A DNA stretch of 38,504 nt from Pedosphaera sp. (GTDB lineage: Bacteria > Verrucomicrobiota > Verrucomicrobiia > Limisphaerales > AAA164-E04): contig NZFL01000014.1 in assembly GCA_002690655.1 (NCBI GenBank), forward strand, positions 146,882 through 185,385, in the 5' to 3' direction. Below are positions 25,562 through 33,911 of this stretch, in pieces (the stretch's first letter is position 1; each line of letters opens with the position of its first letter). A model generated the notes under the pieces. The model saw only the letters and a program-made list of their open reading frames with translations. It was not told the origin of the DNA and made no database searches. The position numbers were made by a program, and so were the translations under genes.

Positions 25562-26737
25562 TCACGCCTTTTTCCTGCGGCGCCACCGAGCAACGAACAT
25601 TCCGTTCGACTTCCATTGATCAGGCTGAACAGTATAACCATGAACAGGCTTCCCGAAATCAAGTTCACATACTTCGGGCACTGCTGGTTTGGTGCCATCC
25701 CAGGTCCAGGGCTCCATTTCTGGAAAGGCTTTTTCAAAACGGCGCATGACACGTGTCGTTTCCTGCTTGGTCAGCGTGCAGACTGAATACACTAATTTCC
25801 CACCGGGTTTCAGGCGTGCGACGGCGGACTCAAGTAACTTGAATTGAAGCTCCGTCAACTCTTTCACATCCTCAAAGGTGGTGGTCCAGCGCGCGTTCGG
25901 ATTCCTCTGCCAGGTTCCCAAACCACTGCAAGGCGCATCCAATAAAATACCGTCAAATGGCTTGCGAAACGGCGGCTTGGATTTCCCGTCCCAGGGTGCC
26001 GATTGATAATTGAAAATCTTGGCACGAGCCGCACGACGTTTCAACCGCTGTAATCGCCAGGCAGCTCGATCCGTGGCCCAGACACAGCCTTTTTGCTGAA
26101 GTAAATCAGCCAGATGAACCGTCTTGCCCCCCTCACCCGCACACATGTCCCACCAGTTTTCTCCCGGTTCAGGCTGACAGAAATTTCCAACAAATTGGGA
26201 TGCAAGATCCTGAATCTCAAAGTGACCGTGCTGGAAATGGGACATTTGAAAGAGATCTTCCTTACCGAAATATCGGAACGTGTTGCGCCAGCACCCCTCG
26301 CCTGCAGGCTGAAGCTCCTTTTTCATGGCCAGTTCTACGCGCTTCCCAGATGCCTTTGGAGCACGCAACCAAAGCGTGACCGGCCGTTGAATCTGGCAGA
26401 GCCATTCCCGGGTTACCTTCATTGTTTCAGCGGTCCATTCAGGCACGACCTTTCGAAGCACTTCGGACTTAATCTTCCCGGCGTAGGATAAAAAATCCGC
26501 ATCCAGTTCACGGGCCATGCGCACCTGACGATTTAATGTCCGTTCTGCATCCAAGCAACCTTTCCAGCGAAAATATGTGTAAACACGCTCCACCACGGCC
26601 GCTTTGTGACGAGGAAGCATTTCCTTCTCGTTCTTTAAGGCTTGCCTCAATAGCTGATCGGCGGGATGCCTGGCATCACATTGCTCAATGATTTCATCGG
26701 CCAATGCCGTGATACCGTTTTTTTTGCGTTTGGACAT
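25562..26737 (-). CDS. RsmB/NOP2-family RNA (cytosine-5) methyltransferase
   Basis: The 391-aa protein has an N-terminal NusB-like helical domain (about 1-100). The SAM-dependent m5C methyltransferase domain follows, with WDMCAGEGGKT (about 196-206), the motif IV cysteine Cys270 in DAPCSGLGTWQRNPNARW, and the catalytic Cys320 in VYSVCTLTKQE. This matches the Sun/RsmB group, which methylates C967 of 16S rRNA. It is shorter than enteric RsmB (about 430 aa), so the exact target is an inference. It begins six bases after the TPMT-like gene, and ggt follows after 83 bases. Confidence 0.88.
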   Translation of the reverse strand: MSKRKKNGITALADEIIEQCDARHPADQLLRQALKNEKEMLPRHKAAVVERVYTYFRWKGCLDAERTLNRQVRMARELDADFLSYAGKIKSEVLRKVVPEWTAETMKVTREWLCQIQRPVTLWLRAPKASGKRVELAMKKELQPAGEGCWRNTFRYFGKEDLFQMSHFQHGHFEIQDLASQFVGNFCQPEPGENWWDMCAGEGGKTVHLADLLQQKGCVWATDRAAWRLQRLKRRAARAKIFNYQSAPWDGKSKPPFRKPFDGILLDAPCSGLGTWQRNPNARWTTTFEDVKELTELQFKLLESAVARLKPGGKLVYSVCTLTKQETTRVMRRFEKAFPEMEPWTWDGTKPAVPEVCELDFGKPVHGYTVQPDQWKSNGMFVARWRRRKKA

Positions 26738-26743
26738 AGTTTG

Positions 26744-27328
26744 TTAATTTGGTTTTTGCCACCAAAACATACGTTCCAACCCCTTACGATTCGGATAAGA
26801 CCGCGGCACCCATTCTTTGACTAATTCGAAATCGGTTGAAAATCGGTTGAAGACCTCATCCCGCGTCGTGCCAAAAGGCGGTCCGTCTTCACCTGGAATC
26901 AGATAATGAACCGCCAGCAGGAATCCACTTGGCTTGATCCAACGTTTCATGGCTTGCAGATAATCGGGGCGGCGTTCAGGCTTGATGGCACAATAGAACG
27001 TATGTTCGAAGACCCAATCAAAAGGTAACTTCGGAGAATCATCGAGGAAATTCGCAGATTCAAAAGAGCATGCATGCGGTTGCTCACTGGCATTGGCGCG
27101 TGCACCTTCCACTGCAGTGGGAGCAAGGTCAACCCCGGTGACTTGAAAACCTTTCGCAGCCCAAGCCAGCGCATCGTGCCCCATACCGCAACCTGGCACA
27201 CATACAGAACCCAGATCAAGCCTGTCCTGACCTTGAAGAAAATCCACCAACCCTGGAGACGGCTCCCCCTTGTCCCAAGGAGTATCCTTTTTCTGATAAC
27301 AATCTTCCCAATGCTCCAAACCGCTCAT
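26744..27328 (-). CDS. TPMT-family SAM-dependent methyltransferase
   Basis: This is a thiopurine S-methyltransferase-type protein. Motifs are HWEDCYQKKDTPWDKGEPSPGLVDF at the N-terminus, the SAM loop VPGCGMGHDALAWAAKG, GVDLAPTAV, and the late segment DWVFEHTFYCAIKP. Bacterial members methylate tellurium, selenium or small thiol compounds; the substrate here is unknown. I prefer the ATG at 27328 (194 aa), which puts the WDxCY block at the usual distance. A TTG at 27358 would add ten residues. Neither has a good Shine-Dalgarno sequence. The RsmB-like gene follows after six bases, so they are likely one operon. Confidence 0.85.
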   Translation of the reverse strand: MSGLEHWEDCYQKKDTPWDKGEPSPGLVDFLQGQDRLDLGSVCVPGCGMGHDALAWAAKGFQVTGVDLAPTAVEGARANASEQPHACSFESANFLDDSPKLPFDWVFEHTFYCAIKPERRPDYLQAMKRWIKPSGFLLAVHYLIPGEDGPPFGTTRDEVFNRFSTDFELVKEWVPRSYPNRKGLERMFWWQKPN

Positions 27329-27522
27329 GCTGGCCACACCATCTGGATTCTCAGCCAAAGATCAAGTTCAATCGGTGTCTTAAGACTTTAGAATCCCGAA
27401 AGCTCCAGATTTTCAAGGTATATGGATCAATCTTCATTTTGGAATGCACCCTGAAGGATGCTTCCCTGAAGCGAAGCAATCAGAACATAAGCATCAGCAT
27501 GGAGGGAATTGCCAGAGATGAA

Positions 27523-27548
27523 GAATCATCTATTGCGATTCATGATTC
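27523..27548. repeat. inverted repeat between the TPMT-like gene and the symporter unit
   Basis: GAATCAT (27523-27529) and ATGATTC (27542-27548) form a seven-pair dyad with a 12-base spacer. On the - strand it lies about 50 bases after the small membrane-protein gene and is followed by TTCATCTC. It could be a weak terminator or an operator of the TPMT-RsmB operon. Confidence 0.3.
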
Positions 27549-27597
27549 GCCTGGTCGACCCGCGGACTTATGCCTGAACTCCGCAAGGATTGTTGCT

Positions 27598-27747
27598 TCA
27601 ATCCCTGTCGTCGCTTGTTATGTCTTCGCTGAGACGTTGGAACAGACGTTTGAGATCACGAAACCCACCGATGCTTACCCATACGGACATAAGTGCGAAA
27701 ATGGATATGGAGAGAAAAAAAAGAATGGTCCAGAGTGCTTGCCACAT
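27598..27747 (-). CDS. 49-aa membrane protein, probable small partner of the SSS symporter
   Basis: Small gene read from the sequence: ATG at 27747, TGA ending at 27598. The product is 49 aa. It starts MWQALWTILFFLSISIFAL, has one hydrophobic span (about residues 4-26), then a charged, helical tail (GFRDLKRLFQRLSED). It begins 41 bases after the stop of the SSS symporter on the same strand. Small single-span partner proteins are known for some NSS and SSS transporters (for example MetS); I infer a similar accessory role. Support is the coding-like composition, a membrane span followed by a positively charged cytosolic stretch, and the operon position. Confidence 0.65.
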   Translation of the reverse strand: MWQALWTILFFLSISIFALMSVWVSIGGFRDLKRLFQRLSEDITSDDRD

Positions 27748-27788
27748 ATTGTTGATCTTTCTTGTAAAAAGGTTCTTTAAGCCAAATG

Positions 27789-29381
27789 TTAAACGGCAGC
27801 AGCCTGGGCTGTTTTAGGTTTGTCTGGAAAAATAAGTGATCCAAGCACAAATACCACCACGGTTAAAGCTACAGTGGATAAACCGATTTGGTCACTTGTC
27901 ATCGTCTGACGAATAATTTCATCAGTTTCCGGATCCACCACTTTGAGCCCCACTAACCGTTGGACAGGATCAAGACCTAAAATAGCCGTCAATCCGCTCA
28001 ACAAAGCCATGAACGCGCCGCTTGAGCTGGCTCCTTTCCAGTAGAGACCGCCGACCAATAATGAAAATGCGCCTGTAAAATAAATGGCACCCGTCACCGA
28101 CATGTAATCCCAGATATCGTCATTACCCTCGTAAACAAGCCCCCAGTACAGGATGTAAAGCCCTATGACCACGATAAGAATACGGGTCCATTTAATCCGA
28201 TTGGCAGTCGAAAATTCCTTCCCCATGATAGGAGCAATCACATCCTGAGTAATGACCGAGCTCCAGCAAAGCAGATAGCTGTCATGGGTAGACATGAATG
28301 CCGCAATCATGGCCGCAGTAATAATTCCAATCAACCCAGCAGGAAGTATCCGACCGAGAAAAATCGGCATGGCATAAAGATTATTCACCTCCGTAACCGA
28401 GGAATCGGCAGGAAAAAAGATTGCCTTAAGATCAGGAGCCATGGTCATGATGAAGACAAAGGCACAGATACCCCAAAAACTGGGAATTAGAAATCGAATC
28501 ATGAAGGAAATCGAAGACCACATGTATTGCCTCTTCACCGCTTGAGGACTTTCCATCGCCAATGCGCGGGCTACGGCGGTAGGCCAGATGGCACAGCTCA
28601 CTAGTCCAGCCGTAAAAAACATCCACATGACATAGGAGGCGCCAAAACCACCTCCCTCCGCCAATGGGTCCATGCTGGAAACCCCTTTCAAGGCTTGAAC
28701 GGTTTCAATGATCTGCCCCCATCCCATTTTATTGAGGCAAATCAAAGTTGTAACAACCATTCCGAACGATAGGACCACAAACTGAATATAGTCCGTGACG
28801 ACCACCGAAATCATCCCACCAAGCACAGTATAAATGAGCACAAGAACCAGAAGGACCGTCATGACGGCAGGCAGAGCACGACTGTCCTGCGACATGCCGG
28901 TGATACCCACAATGAACATGGATCCTACTTTGAGGAACAAGCCCATGTTCAGTATGCCTCCCAGAGTGAGCATGATCCCCCCCAGGATGCGCGTTTTGCG
29001 ATCGAATCGTTTTTCGTAAAATTCAGGAATGGTCAAGACTTCCATCTCCCTCAATCGGCAAACAATGAATCCGGTCACACCAACGATGAAAGTGACAATC
29101 ATGGCAGCGAGAGCAATATGGAAAGTTGCAAATCCTTCCTTGAACCCTTTCTGAGCGTTATACATGACCGTGATAAGCCCCATTTCAGTACCGGTCATTG
29201 TCGCTACTCCCAACCATGTCCCGATGGCACGGCCAGCCCCGAGATACGTCGTCATGTTACGCACGTATTTTTTAACAAACAGACCGATGACAACGGAAAT
29301 GGACAGATAGATGACGACAATCACCCAGTCAAAGGAGGTGAAATTGGTACGGCTCAACGCCTCTGTGAATTCAGTTCCCAT
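27789..29381 (-). CDS. sodium:solute symporter (SSS family)
   Basis: The 530-aa protein has about 13-14 membrane spans and the SSS (LeuT-fold) pattern. Signs are SFDWVIVVIYLSISVVIGLFV (first span), GAGRAIGTWLGVATMTGTEMG, PEFYEKRFDRKTRILGG, and the span with AGLIGIITAAMIAAFMSTHDSYLLCWSSVI, which contains the conserved Na+-site serine/threonine region. The solute (sugar, carboxylate or amino acid type) cannot be told from sequence. TATAAA on the - strand (29398-29393) lies 11 bases before the ATG. A polytopic membrane protein diverges from it, and a 49-aa membrane protein follows in the same operon. Confidence 0.92.
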   Translation of the reverse strand: MGTEFTEALSRTNFTSFDWVIVVIYLSISVVIGLFVKKYVRNMTTYLGAGRAIGTWLGVATMTGTEMGLITVMYNAQKGFKEGFATFHIALAAMIVTFIVGVTGFIVCRLREMEVLTIPEFYEKRFDRKTRILGGIMLTLGGILNMGLFLKVGSMFIVGITGMSQDSRALPAVMTVLLVLVLIYTVLGGMISVVVTDYIQFVVLSFGMVVTTLICLNKMGWGQIIETVQALKGVSSMDPLAEGGGFGASYVMWMFFTAGLVSCAIWPTAVARALAMESPQAVKRQYMWSSISFMIRFLIPSFWGICAFVFIMTMAPDLKAIFFPADSSVTEVNNLYAMPIFLGRILPAGLIGIITAAMIAAFMSTHDSYLLCWSSVITQDVIAPIMGKEFSTANRIKWTRILIVVIGLYILYWGLVYEGNDDIWDYMSVTGAIYFTGAFSLLVGGLYWKGASSSGAFMALLSGLTAILGLDPVQRLVGLKVVDPETDEIIRQTMTSDQIGLSTVALTVVVFVLGSLIFPDKPKTAQAAAV

Positions 29382-29604
29382 ATTGAATTTTTTTTATATC
29401 TTCCATGATCTCAGCCAAAAGACCAGCTTGATTTTACGCAGCGATAGCACTCAACTGGCTTACAATGTTTTTTACCTGGCCGATCGGGCATGAGCGCTTA
29501 CTTCAAGGCTGTCCATTCCAAATGCCACCTGTAATCAATTGCCTTGAGCCCGCAGGTAATTGGAGACTCAAGCTTTAAATCCAACTCATCCTTGAGATGC
29601 CGGC

Positions 29605-29633
29605 TTGCCAAAGGGCGTATTGGATATTATAAA
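29605..29633 (+). promoter_or_regulatory. predicted promoter of the polytopic membrane protein
   Basis: TTGCCA (29605-29610) and TATAAA (29628-29633) are spaced by exactly 17 bases. Transcription should start near 29640, which is downstream of the earlier possible start at 29544. It therefore supports translation from the ATG at 29652. Confidence 0.6.
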
Positions 29634-29651
29634 AACGCACTCCCAATAGTG

Positions 29652-31124
29652 ATGATCACTGACAAGGCAAATAAAACCCTGTGCTCAGGACAAGCAACCG
29701 TACCATTGGCGAAAGCCATGCTGCTGACAGCCATGGCAGGCGGCATGGGATGGGGCATCCGTGGTCAATACGGGCATGAAACCGGGGCTATGATCGCCGG
29801 AGTGCTTGTCGCAAGTGTCTTGGTGATGCTTTTCTGCTCGAGATTCAACACCCTTTCCAGTGCCCGCGCTATTGCCTGGGTGACCATCGCGATTTCATTT
29901 GGAGGTTGCATGACCTACGGCCAGACTGTTGGCTTGACCCACGATGAACCTCTGGTGGGAAACACCGAAGCCTTGCGCTGGGGCTTGCTGGGACTGTTTA
30001 TCAAAGGAGGCATCTGGATAGGATTTGCTGGGGTGACCCTCGGCTTAGCACTGGGAGGGCAGCGTTACACAGCGGGTGAATTAGCCATGATGTTCGGAGG
30101 CATGATCTTCTTGATGTTTCTGGGTATTTATTTATTGAACGAACCTTATCAACCCGCAGAAAGCTCTCTACCTCGGTTTTACTTTTCAGACCACTGGGAC
30201 TGGGAACCGGGTGTGGAACTGAAGCCGAGACGTGAGAAATGGGGAGGGTTACTTTTCGCCTTGGCTGGATCATGGGTTTACACCGGTATCATCAAACGAG
30301 ATGCACTTGCACTTCGAATGGGGATTTGGGGTTTCATTGGAGGTGGTTTGGGGTTTTCGTTGGGACAAAGTCTCCAAGCATTTCACGCATGGCATCCTGA
30401 ATGGTTTGTGGATGGATTTCTAATGAGGATGGATCGGGTCATCAACTGGTGGAACATGATGGAAACATCCTTTGGAGTTATTTTTGGAGCCGTTTTGGCT
30501 CTGGGACTCTGGGCTAACCGTCATTTGATCAAGACTCCTGAAGCCGAACCGGAGACCACAGAAATCAATGCCCCATTGGAGTGGGGATTACTGGTGATTT
30601 ATTTGCTTGCGCTTGCCAGCTGGAGTTTCGTCTCTTTTTCCGCGTTGGATCAATTTGCCGATCTGGCCATTACCATGGGATTTCTACCATTTATCGCGGT
30701 AAGAGCGGGAAGGTTATGGCCCTTGTGGGTTTGCCTTCCAGTCACATTACTCCCGATTGCCGGGAAAACCGTGAACAACCTTGTCTACGATACCAGATTG
30801 CTCAGTTGGCCCGCAGGATGGCTATGCTGCCTGATTATTCCTATGACAATCGCTTTTTTTGTGAGCCTTTACTGGTCGGAAAGACCACGTCTATTCAGCA
30901 ACGGAAATGTTTTTTGCAAATCAATACTGATCCTCACAGCCTGGACTTACTTTCTGCTCAATTTCGCATTTTTCCAATTCCCCTGGCCATGGGCTGATTT
31001 CCAGTCATGGACCGCAAGAACACCCAACAATCTGATCTTCTCAGTTTGCGTGGTAGGCCTCACTCTTGGGGCTCTCTTCACTCGAAAGGAAAAGGAAATA
31101 GAGGTCCTGCCTGATTCGGATTGA
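29652..31124 (+). CDS. polytopic membrane protein of unknown function
   Basis: The 490-aa protein has roughly 12-13 predicted membrane spans. Its first part carries an unusual glycine-rich polar motif, GGMGWGIRGQYGHETGAM, at about residues 30-47, in or next to the first spans. The same style returns as GIWGFIGGGLGFSLGQSLQAFHAWHPEW. I recall such proteins from planctomycete and verrucomicrobial genomes as uncharacterised; no transport family can be named. The start at 29652 is chosen because the promoter lies downstream of the earlier TTG/ATG options. It diverges from the SSS symporter; the aminotransferase gene follows after 80 bases. Confidence 0.75.
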   Translation: MITDKANKTLCSGQATVPLAKAMLLTAMAGGMGWGIRGQYGHETGAMIAGVLVASVLVMLFCSRFNTLSSARAIAWVTIAISFGGCMTYGQTVGLTHDEPLVGNTEALRWGLLGLFIKGGIWIGFAGVTLGLALGGQRYTAGELAMMFGGMIFLMFLGIYLLNEPYQPAESSLPRFYFSDHWDWEPGVELKPRREKWGGLLFALAGSWVYTGIIKRDALALRMGIWGFIGGGLGFSLGQSLQAFHAWHPEWFVDGFLMRMDRVINWWNMMETSFGVIFGAVLALGLWANRHLIKTPEAEPETTEINAPLEWGLLVIYLLALASWSFVSFSALDQFADLAITMGFLPFIAVRAGRLWPLWVCLPVTLLPIAGKTVNNLVYDTRLLSWPAGWLCCLIIPMTIAFFVSLYWSERPRLFSNGNVFCKSILILTAWTYFLLNFAFFQFPWPWADFQSWTARTPNNLIFSVCVVGLTLGALFTRKEKEIEVLPDSD

Positions 31125-31204
31125 ATCACGCCGCAGACGTTCGACATCTTTCCAAAGAATTGCTTGTCATCAGTGTCTTTCTTCAGCTTAATTTCGATAT
31201 AAAG

Positions 31205-32071
31205 ATGAAGATCTATATCGACGGTGAGTATTACGATAAGGAGAACGCAAAAATATCCGTTTTTGACCATGGACTCCTCTATGGGGACGGAGTTTTTGAG
31301 GGCATTCGAGCATACCACAAGCGCGTCTTCAAATTGCAGGAGCATATCGAAAGGCTGTTTTACTCTGCAAAGGCTATTTTACTTGAAATCCCGATGTCGC
31401 AGGAAGAAATGTGTGATGCAGTGGTCGAAACATGCAGGGCAAATCAAATCGAAAATGGTTATATTCGCCTGATTGTAACTCGTGGAGCGGGGTCACTGGG
31501 ATTAAGCCCCGACTCATGCCCTAAACCAGGTGTGATCATCATCGCCAACACCATTCAGCTTTACCCCAGAGAAATCTACGAAAATGGAATGGAAATTATC
31601 ACCGCAGCCACATCCCGCAATTATGTAAATGCAGTTAATCCAGCCATTAAATCATTGAACTATCTCAACAACATCCTTGCGAAGATAGAAGCGAGCAACG
31701 CGGGCTGCGAGGAGGCTATCATGCTCAACAGTGAGGGCTTTGTAGCTGAATGTACCGGAGACAATATATTTATCCTGCACAAAGGCACCATATACACACC
31801 ACCATTGGCCGCGGGAGCTCTTTATGGAATCACAAGGAATACCGTGATTGATCTCGCCAGAGAGGCAGGGTTCAAAGTTGAGGAAAAAAATCTGACACGT
31901 TATGATCTTTTTATTGCCGAGGAATGCTTTCTGACCGGCAGTGGAGCTGAAATTGTGCCAGTGGTGATGATTGACAAACGAATCATTGGTAGCGGTAAAC
32001 CCGGCGATGTGACCCGAAAGCTCGAAGAAAAATATCATGCGCTGACCCATGTCTCAGGCGAGCCAATATAA
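31205..32071 (+). CDS. ilvE: branched-chain amino acid aminotransferase (class IV)
   Basis: PLP-dependent class IV aminotransferase, 288 aa, interconverting branched-chain amino acids and 2-oxo acids. Landmarks are DHGLLYGDGVFEGIRAY (about 21-37), the PLP lysine Lys149 in NPAIKSLNYLNNILAK, EAIMLNSEGFVAECTGDNIF, and the phosphate-cup segment GALYGITRNTVIDLA. The family also has D-alanine aminotransferases and aminodeoxychorismate lyases. The EGIRAY and SLNYLNN forms favour IlvE. The ATG at 31205 gives the standard N-terminus; a TTG at 31121 would add 28 unrelated residues. No neighbour belongs to branched-chain synthesis. Confidence 0.88.
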   Translation: MKIYIDGEYYDKENAKISVFDHGLLYGDGVFEGIRAYHKRVFKLQEHIERLFYSAKAILLEIPMSQEEMCDAVVETCRANQIENGYIRLIVTRGAGSLGLSPDSCPKPGVIIIANTIQLYPREIYENGMEIITAATSRNYVNAVNPAIKSLNYLNNILAKIEASNAGCEEAIMLNSEGFVAECTGDNIFILHKGTIYTPPLAAGALYGITRNTVIDLAREAGFKVEEKNLTRYDLFIAEECFLTGSGAEIVPVVMIDKRIIGSGKPGDVTRKLEEKYHALTHVSGEPI

Positions 32072-32143
32072 CTACCGGCTGATGTGAAAGATTGGAAATT
32101 TCCGATATTAATAAAAATTGGTGAATTGCATTCAGGTATAAGT

Positions 32144-32174
32144 CACCTTACTTTAAAGAAGTTTAAGTAAGGCG
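32144..32174 (+). promoter_or_regulatory. hairpin/dyad between ilvE and mcsA
   Basis: CCTTACTT (32146-32153) pairs with AAGTAAGG (32065+100, i.e. 32165-32172) with two further A-T pairs inside a mismatch. It is not followed by a T-run. A -10-like TATAAG at 32137-32142 sits at its left edge, so it could overlap the transcription start of mcsAB as an operator. It might equally be an inefficient terminator of ilvE. Confidence 0.4.
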
Positions 32175-32202
32175 CCTAATTACCACATCTTGTCTGAAAT
32201 AT

Positions 32203-32733
32203 ATGCTTTGTAACGTTTGCAATAAAAATAAAGCCACGGTCCACCTGACCCAGATGCTGGAAGGTGAGATCAAAAAGATGGATATGTGCGAATCATGCGC
32301 CCAAAATCAGGGCGTCGATGAACCTGGCATATCTTTGGTCGATTTGTTGGTAGGCTTGGGGCCAGCTGAATCGGAAGCCGCTTCCGGTAAATCCAGTGAG
32401 CAAAAGCCATCCAAATGCCCAACCTGCGGTTACTCTCAGGCTGATTTCAAAAAATCAGGTCGACTGGGTTGCTCAGACTGTTATGTAACTTTTGAAGATG
32501 GATTGAATCAGATGCTTCGTTCCATGCACAAAGGCCTGAAGCACACAGGGAAAACTCCAAAAAACTATCGCAACACCCGCGAGCTGGAGGCCAAGTCAAA
32601 GAAACTGGAAAAGGAATTGAAAAAGGCCATCAGGGAAGAACGTTACGAGGATGCTGCTGTGATTAGGGATTCACTGAAAGCGCTGGCAGAAACTTTGCAA
32701 GGCGTTGAAACAGAGACAGCAAGCACATCATGA
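32203..32733 (+). CDS. mcsA: McsA, activator of protein-arginine kinase
   Basis: The 176-aa protein has an N-terminal zinc-finger part with CxxC pairs (LCNVCNKNKATVHLTQ; CESC; KCPTCGYS; GCSDCY). A C-terminal UVR motif follows (about 130-165; KLEKELKKAIREERYEDAAVIRDSLKAL). This is the layout of McsA, which binds and activates the arginine kinase McsB in protein quality control. The mcsB start overlaps its stop (ATGA), so the two are translationally coupled. No ctsR is upstream and no clpC downstream, unlike the Bacillus operon. No CIRCE or CtsR box was found by eye. The ATG lacks a Shine-Dalgarno sequence. Confidence 0.9.
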   Translation: MLCNVCNKNKATVHLTQMLEGEIKKMDMCESCAQNQGVDEPGISLVDLLVGLGPAESEAASGKSSEQKPSKCPTCGYSQADFKKSGRLGCSDCYVTFEDGLNQMLRSMHKGLKHTGKTPKNYRNTRELEAKSKKLEKELKKAIREERYEDAAVIRDSLKALAETLQGVETETASTS

Positions 32734-33863
32734 ATCTCAACGACTTCCTGATCCCTACCGGAGATGTCTGTCGAAGACCCGGCCCTTTCGATAGAATTGT
32801 GTTATCGAGCAGGGTACGGCTTGCTCGCAATCTGCAGGACTCCCCATTTCCTGGCCGCGCAAACAAGTCGGAGCGCCAGAACCTCCTTCAAACTATGAAA
32901 CCGGTCATCGAATCACTCAGGTCGATGAAGGAAGGTTTTTCAGAAGAACTTTCCAAACTGAAACGTCTGGAAAAGCAAATCCTGGTTGAACGACACCTGA
33001 TCAGCAGGGAACTTGCCTCGAAAAGTCAGGGAAGTGCGATTGTCCTGAGCGTGGACGAAACTTTTTGCGTGATGATCAATGAGGAAGATCATTTGCGCAT
33101 GCAGGCCATTCTACCAGGACTGCAGATCAAGGAAGCATGGAAATCCATGAATAAAATGGATACCATGCTTGAATCCAAGCTGCCCATCGCCTTTTCAAGT
33201 GACTTTGGATACCTGACTGCCTGCCCAACTAACTTAGGCACCGGCATTCGGGTCAGCGCCATGCTACATTTGCCTGGTTTGGTAATGGCTGAACACATGC
33301 AGCAAACCATCACGGCAGTTAACAAACTTGGTCTGGCGGTTAGAGGGCTTTATGGAGAAGGCACCGAAGCGCTGGGAAATGTATTTCAAGTCTCCAATCA
33401 AATGACTCTCGGAGAATCTGAAATCCAAATTATCGAACGCCTTAACAAGGTGGTGCTGCAGATTATTGAAAACGAGGAGAACGCGCGGGCCAAACTTCTG
33501 GAGACCAAGCCTAAAACGGTATTCAATCAGGTTGGACGGGCATACGGTATCCTGATCAATGCCCACATTATCTCATCCAAAGAAGCTAAAAACCTGCTTT
33601 CACTGGTTAGACTTGGCGTGGATCTTGGATATTTTCCCGATGTGGATGCGGCGGTGATTGATGAGCTGTTTATTGTCACCGAACCAGCCCATATTCAATA
33701 TAGAGAAGCTAAAGCCAAGTCGCCGGAGGAAAGGGATATCATGCGCTCCAACCTACTTCGTGAACGCCTTTCAAATATACCTCGCCCAGTAATGACTGCT
33801 CCTGACATACCGGAGAAGACATGCGACCCCAAGGAAGACGACGTCAATGACCAAGAAGAATAA
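32730..33863 (+). CDS. mcsB: protein-arginine kinase McsB
   Basis: McsB, 377 aa, phosphorylates arginine residues on proteins, marking them for ClpCP degradation in Bacillus. The phosphagen-kinase-like domain has VLSSRVRLARNL (about 24-35), the signature CPTNLGTG with catalytic Cys165, and GLYGEGTEALGNVFQVSNQMTLGESE. A C-terminal helical domain follows (about 260-377). The product has a 15-20 residue acidic tail (CDPKEDDVNDQEE) beyond the usual McsB end. The degradation partner is not in the window. The gene converges on the DHH gene, with 48 bases between. Confidence 0.93.
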   Translation: MNLNDFLIPTGDVCRRPGPFDRIVLSSRVRLARNLQDSPFPGRANKSERQNLLQTMKPVIESLRSMKEGFSEELSKLKRLEKQILVERHLISRELASKSQGSAIVLSVDETFCVMINEEDHLRMQAILPGLQIKEAWKSMNKMDTMLESKLPIAFSSDFGYLTACPTNLGTGIRVSAMLHLPGLVMAEHMQQTITAVNKLGLAVRGLYGEGTEALGNVFQVSNQMTLGESEIQIIERLNKVVLQIIENEENARAKLLETKPKTVFNQVGRAYGILINAHIISSKEAKNLLSLVRLGVDLGYFPDVDAAVIDELFIVTEPAHIQYREAKAKSPEERDIMRSNLLRERLSNIPRPVMTAPDIPEKTCDPKEDDVNDQEE

Positions 33864-33911
33864 TCCTCTTTTGTTTCTCTTGGCAATGGTGAGGTCCCAG
33901 GTTTGAGTCGG

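Noticed and set aside
27439..27780. Rightward 113-codon frame between the TPMT-like gene and the symporter
   Set aside because: It runs antisense to the 49-aa membrane protein, which has a much more protein-like sequence and an operon context. No promoter or ribosome site was found.
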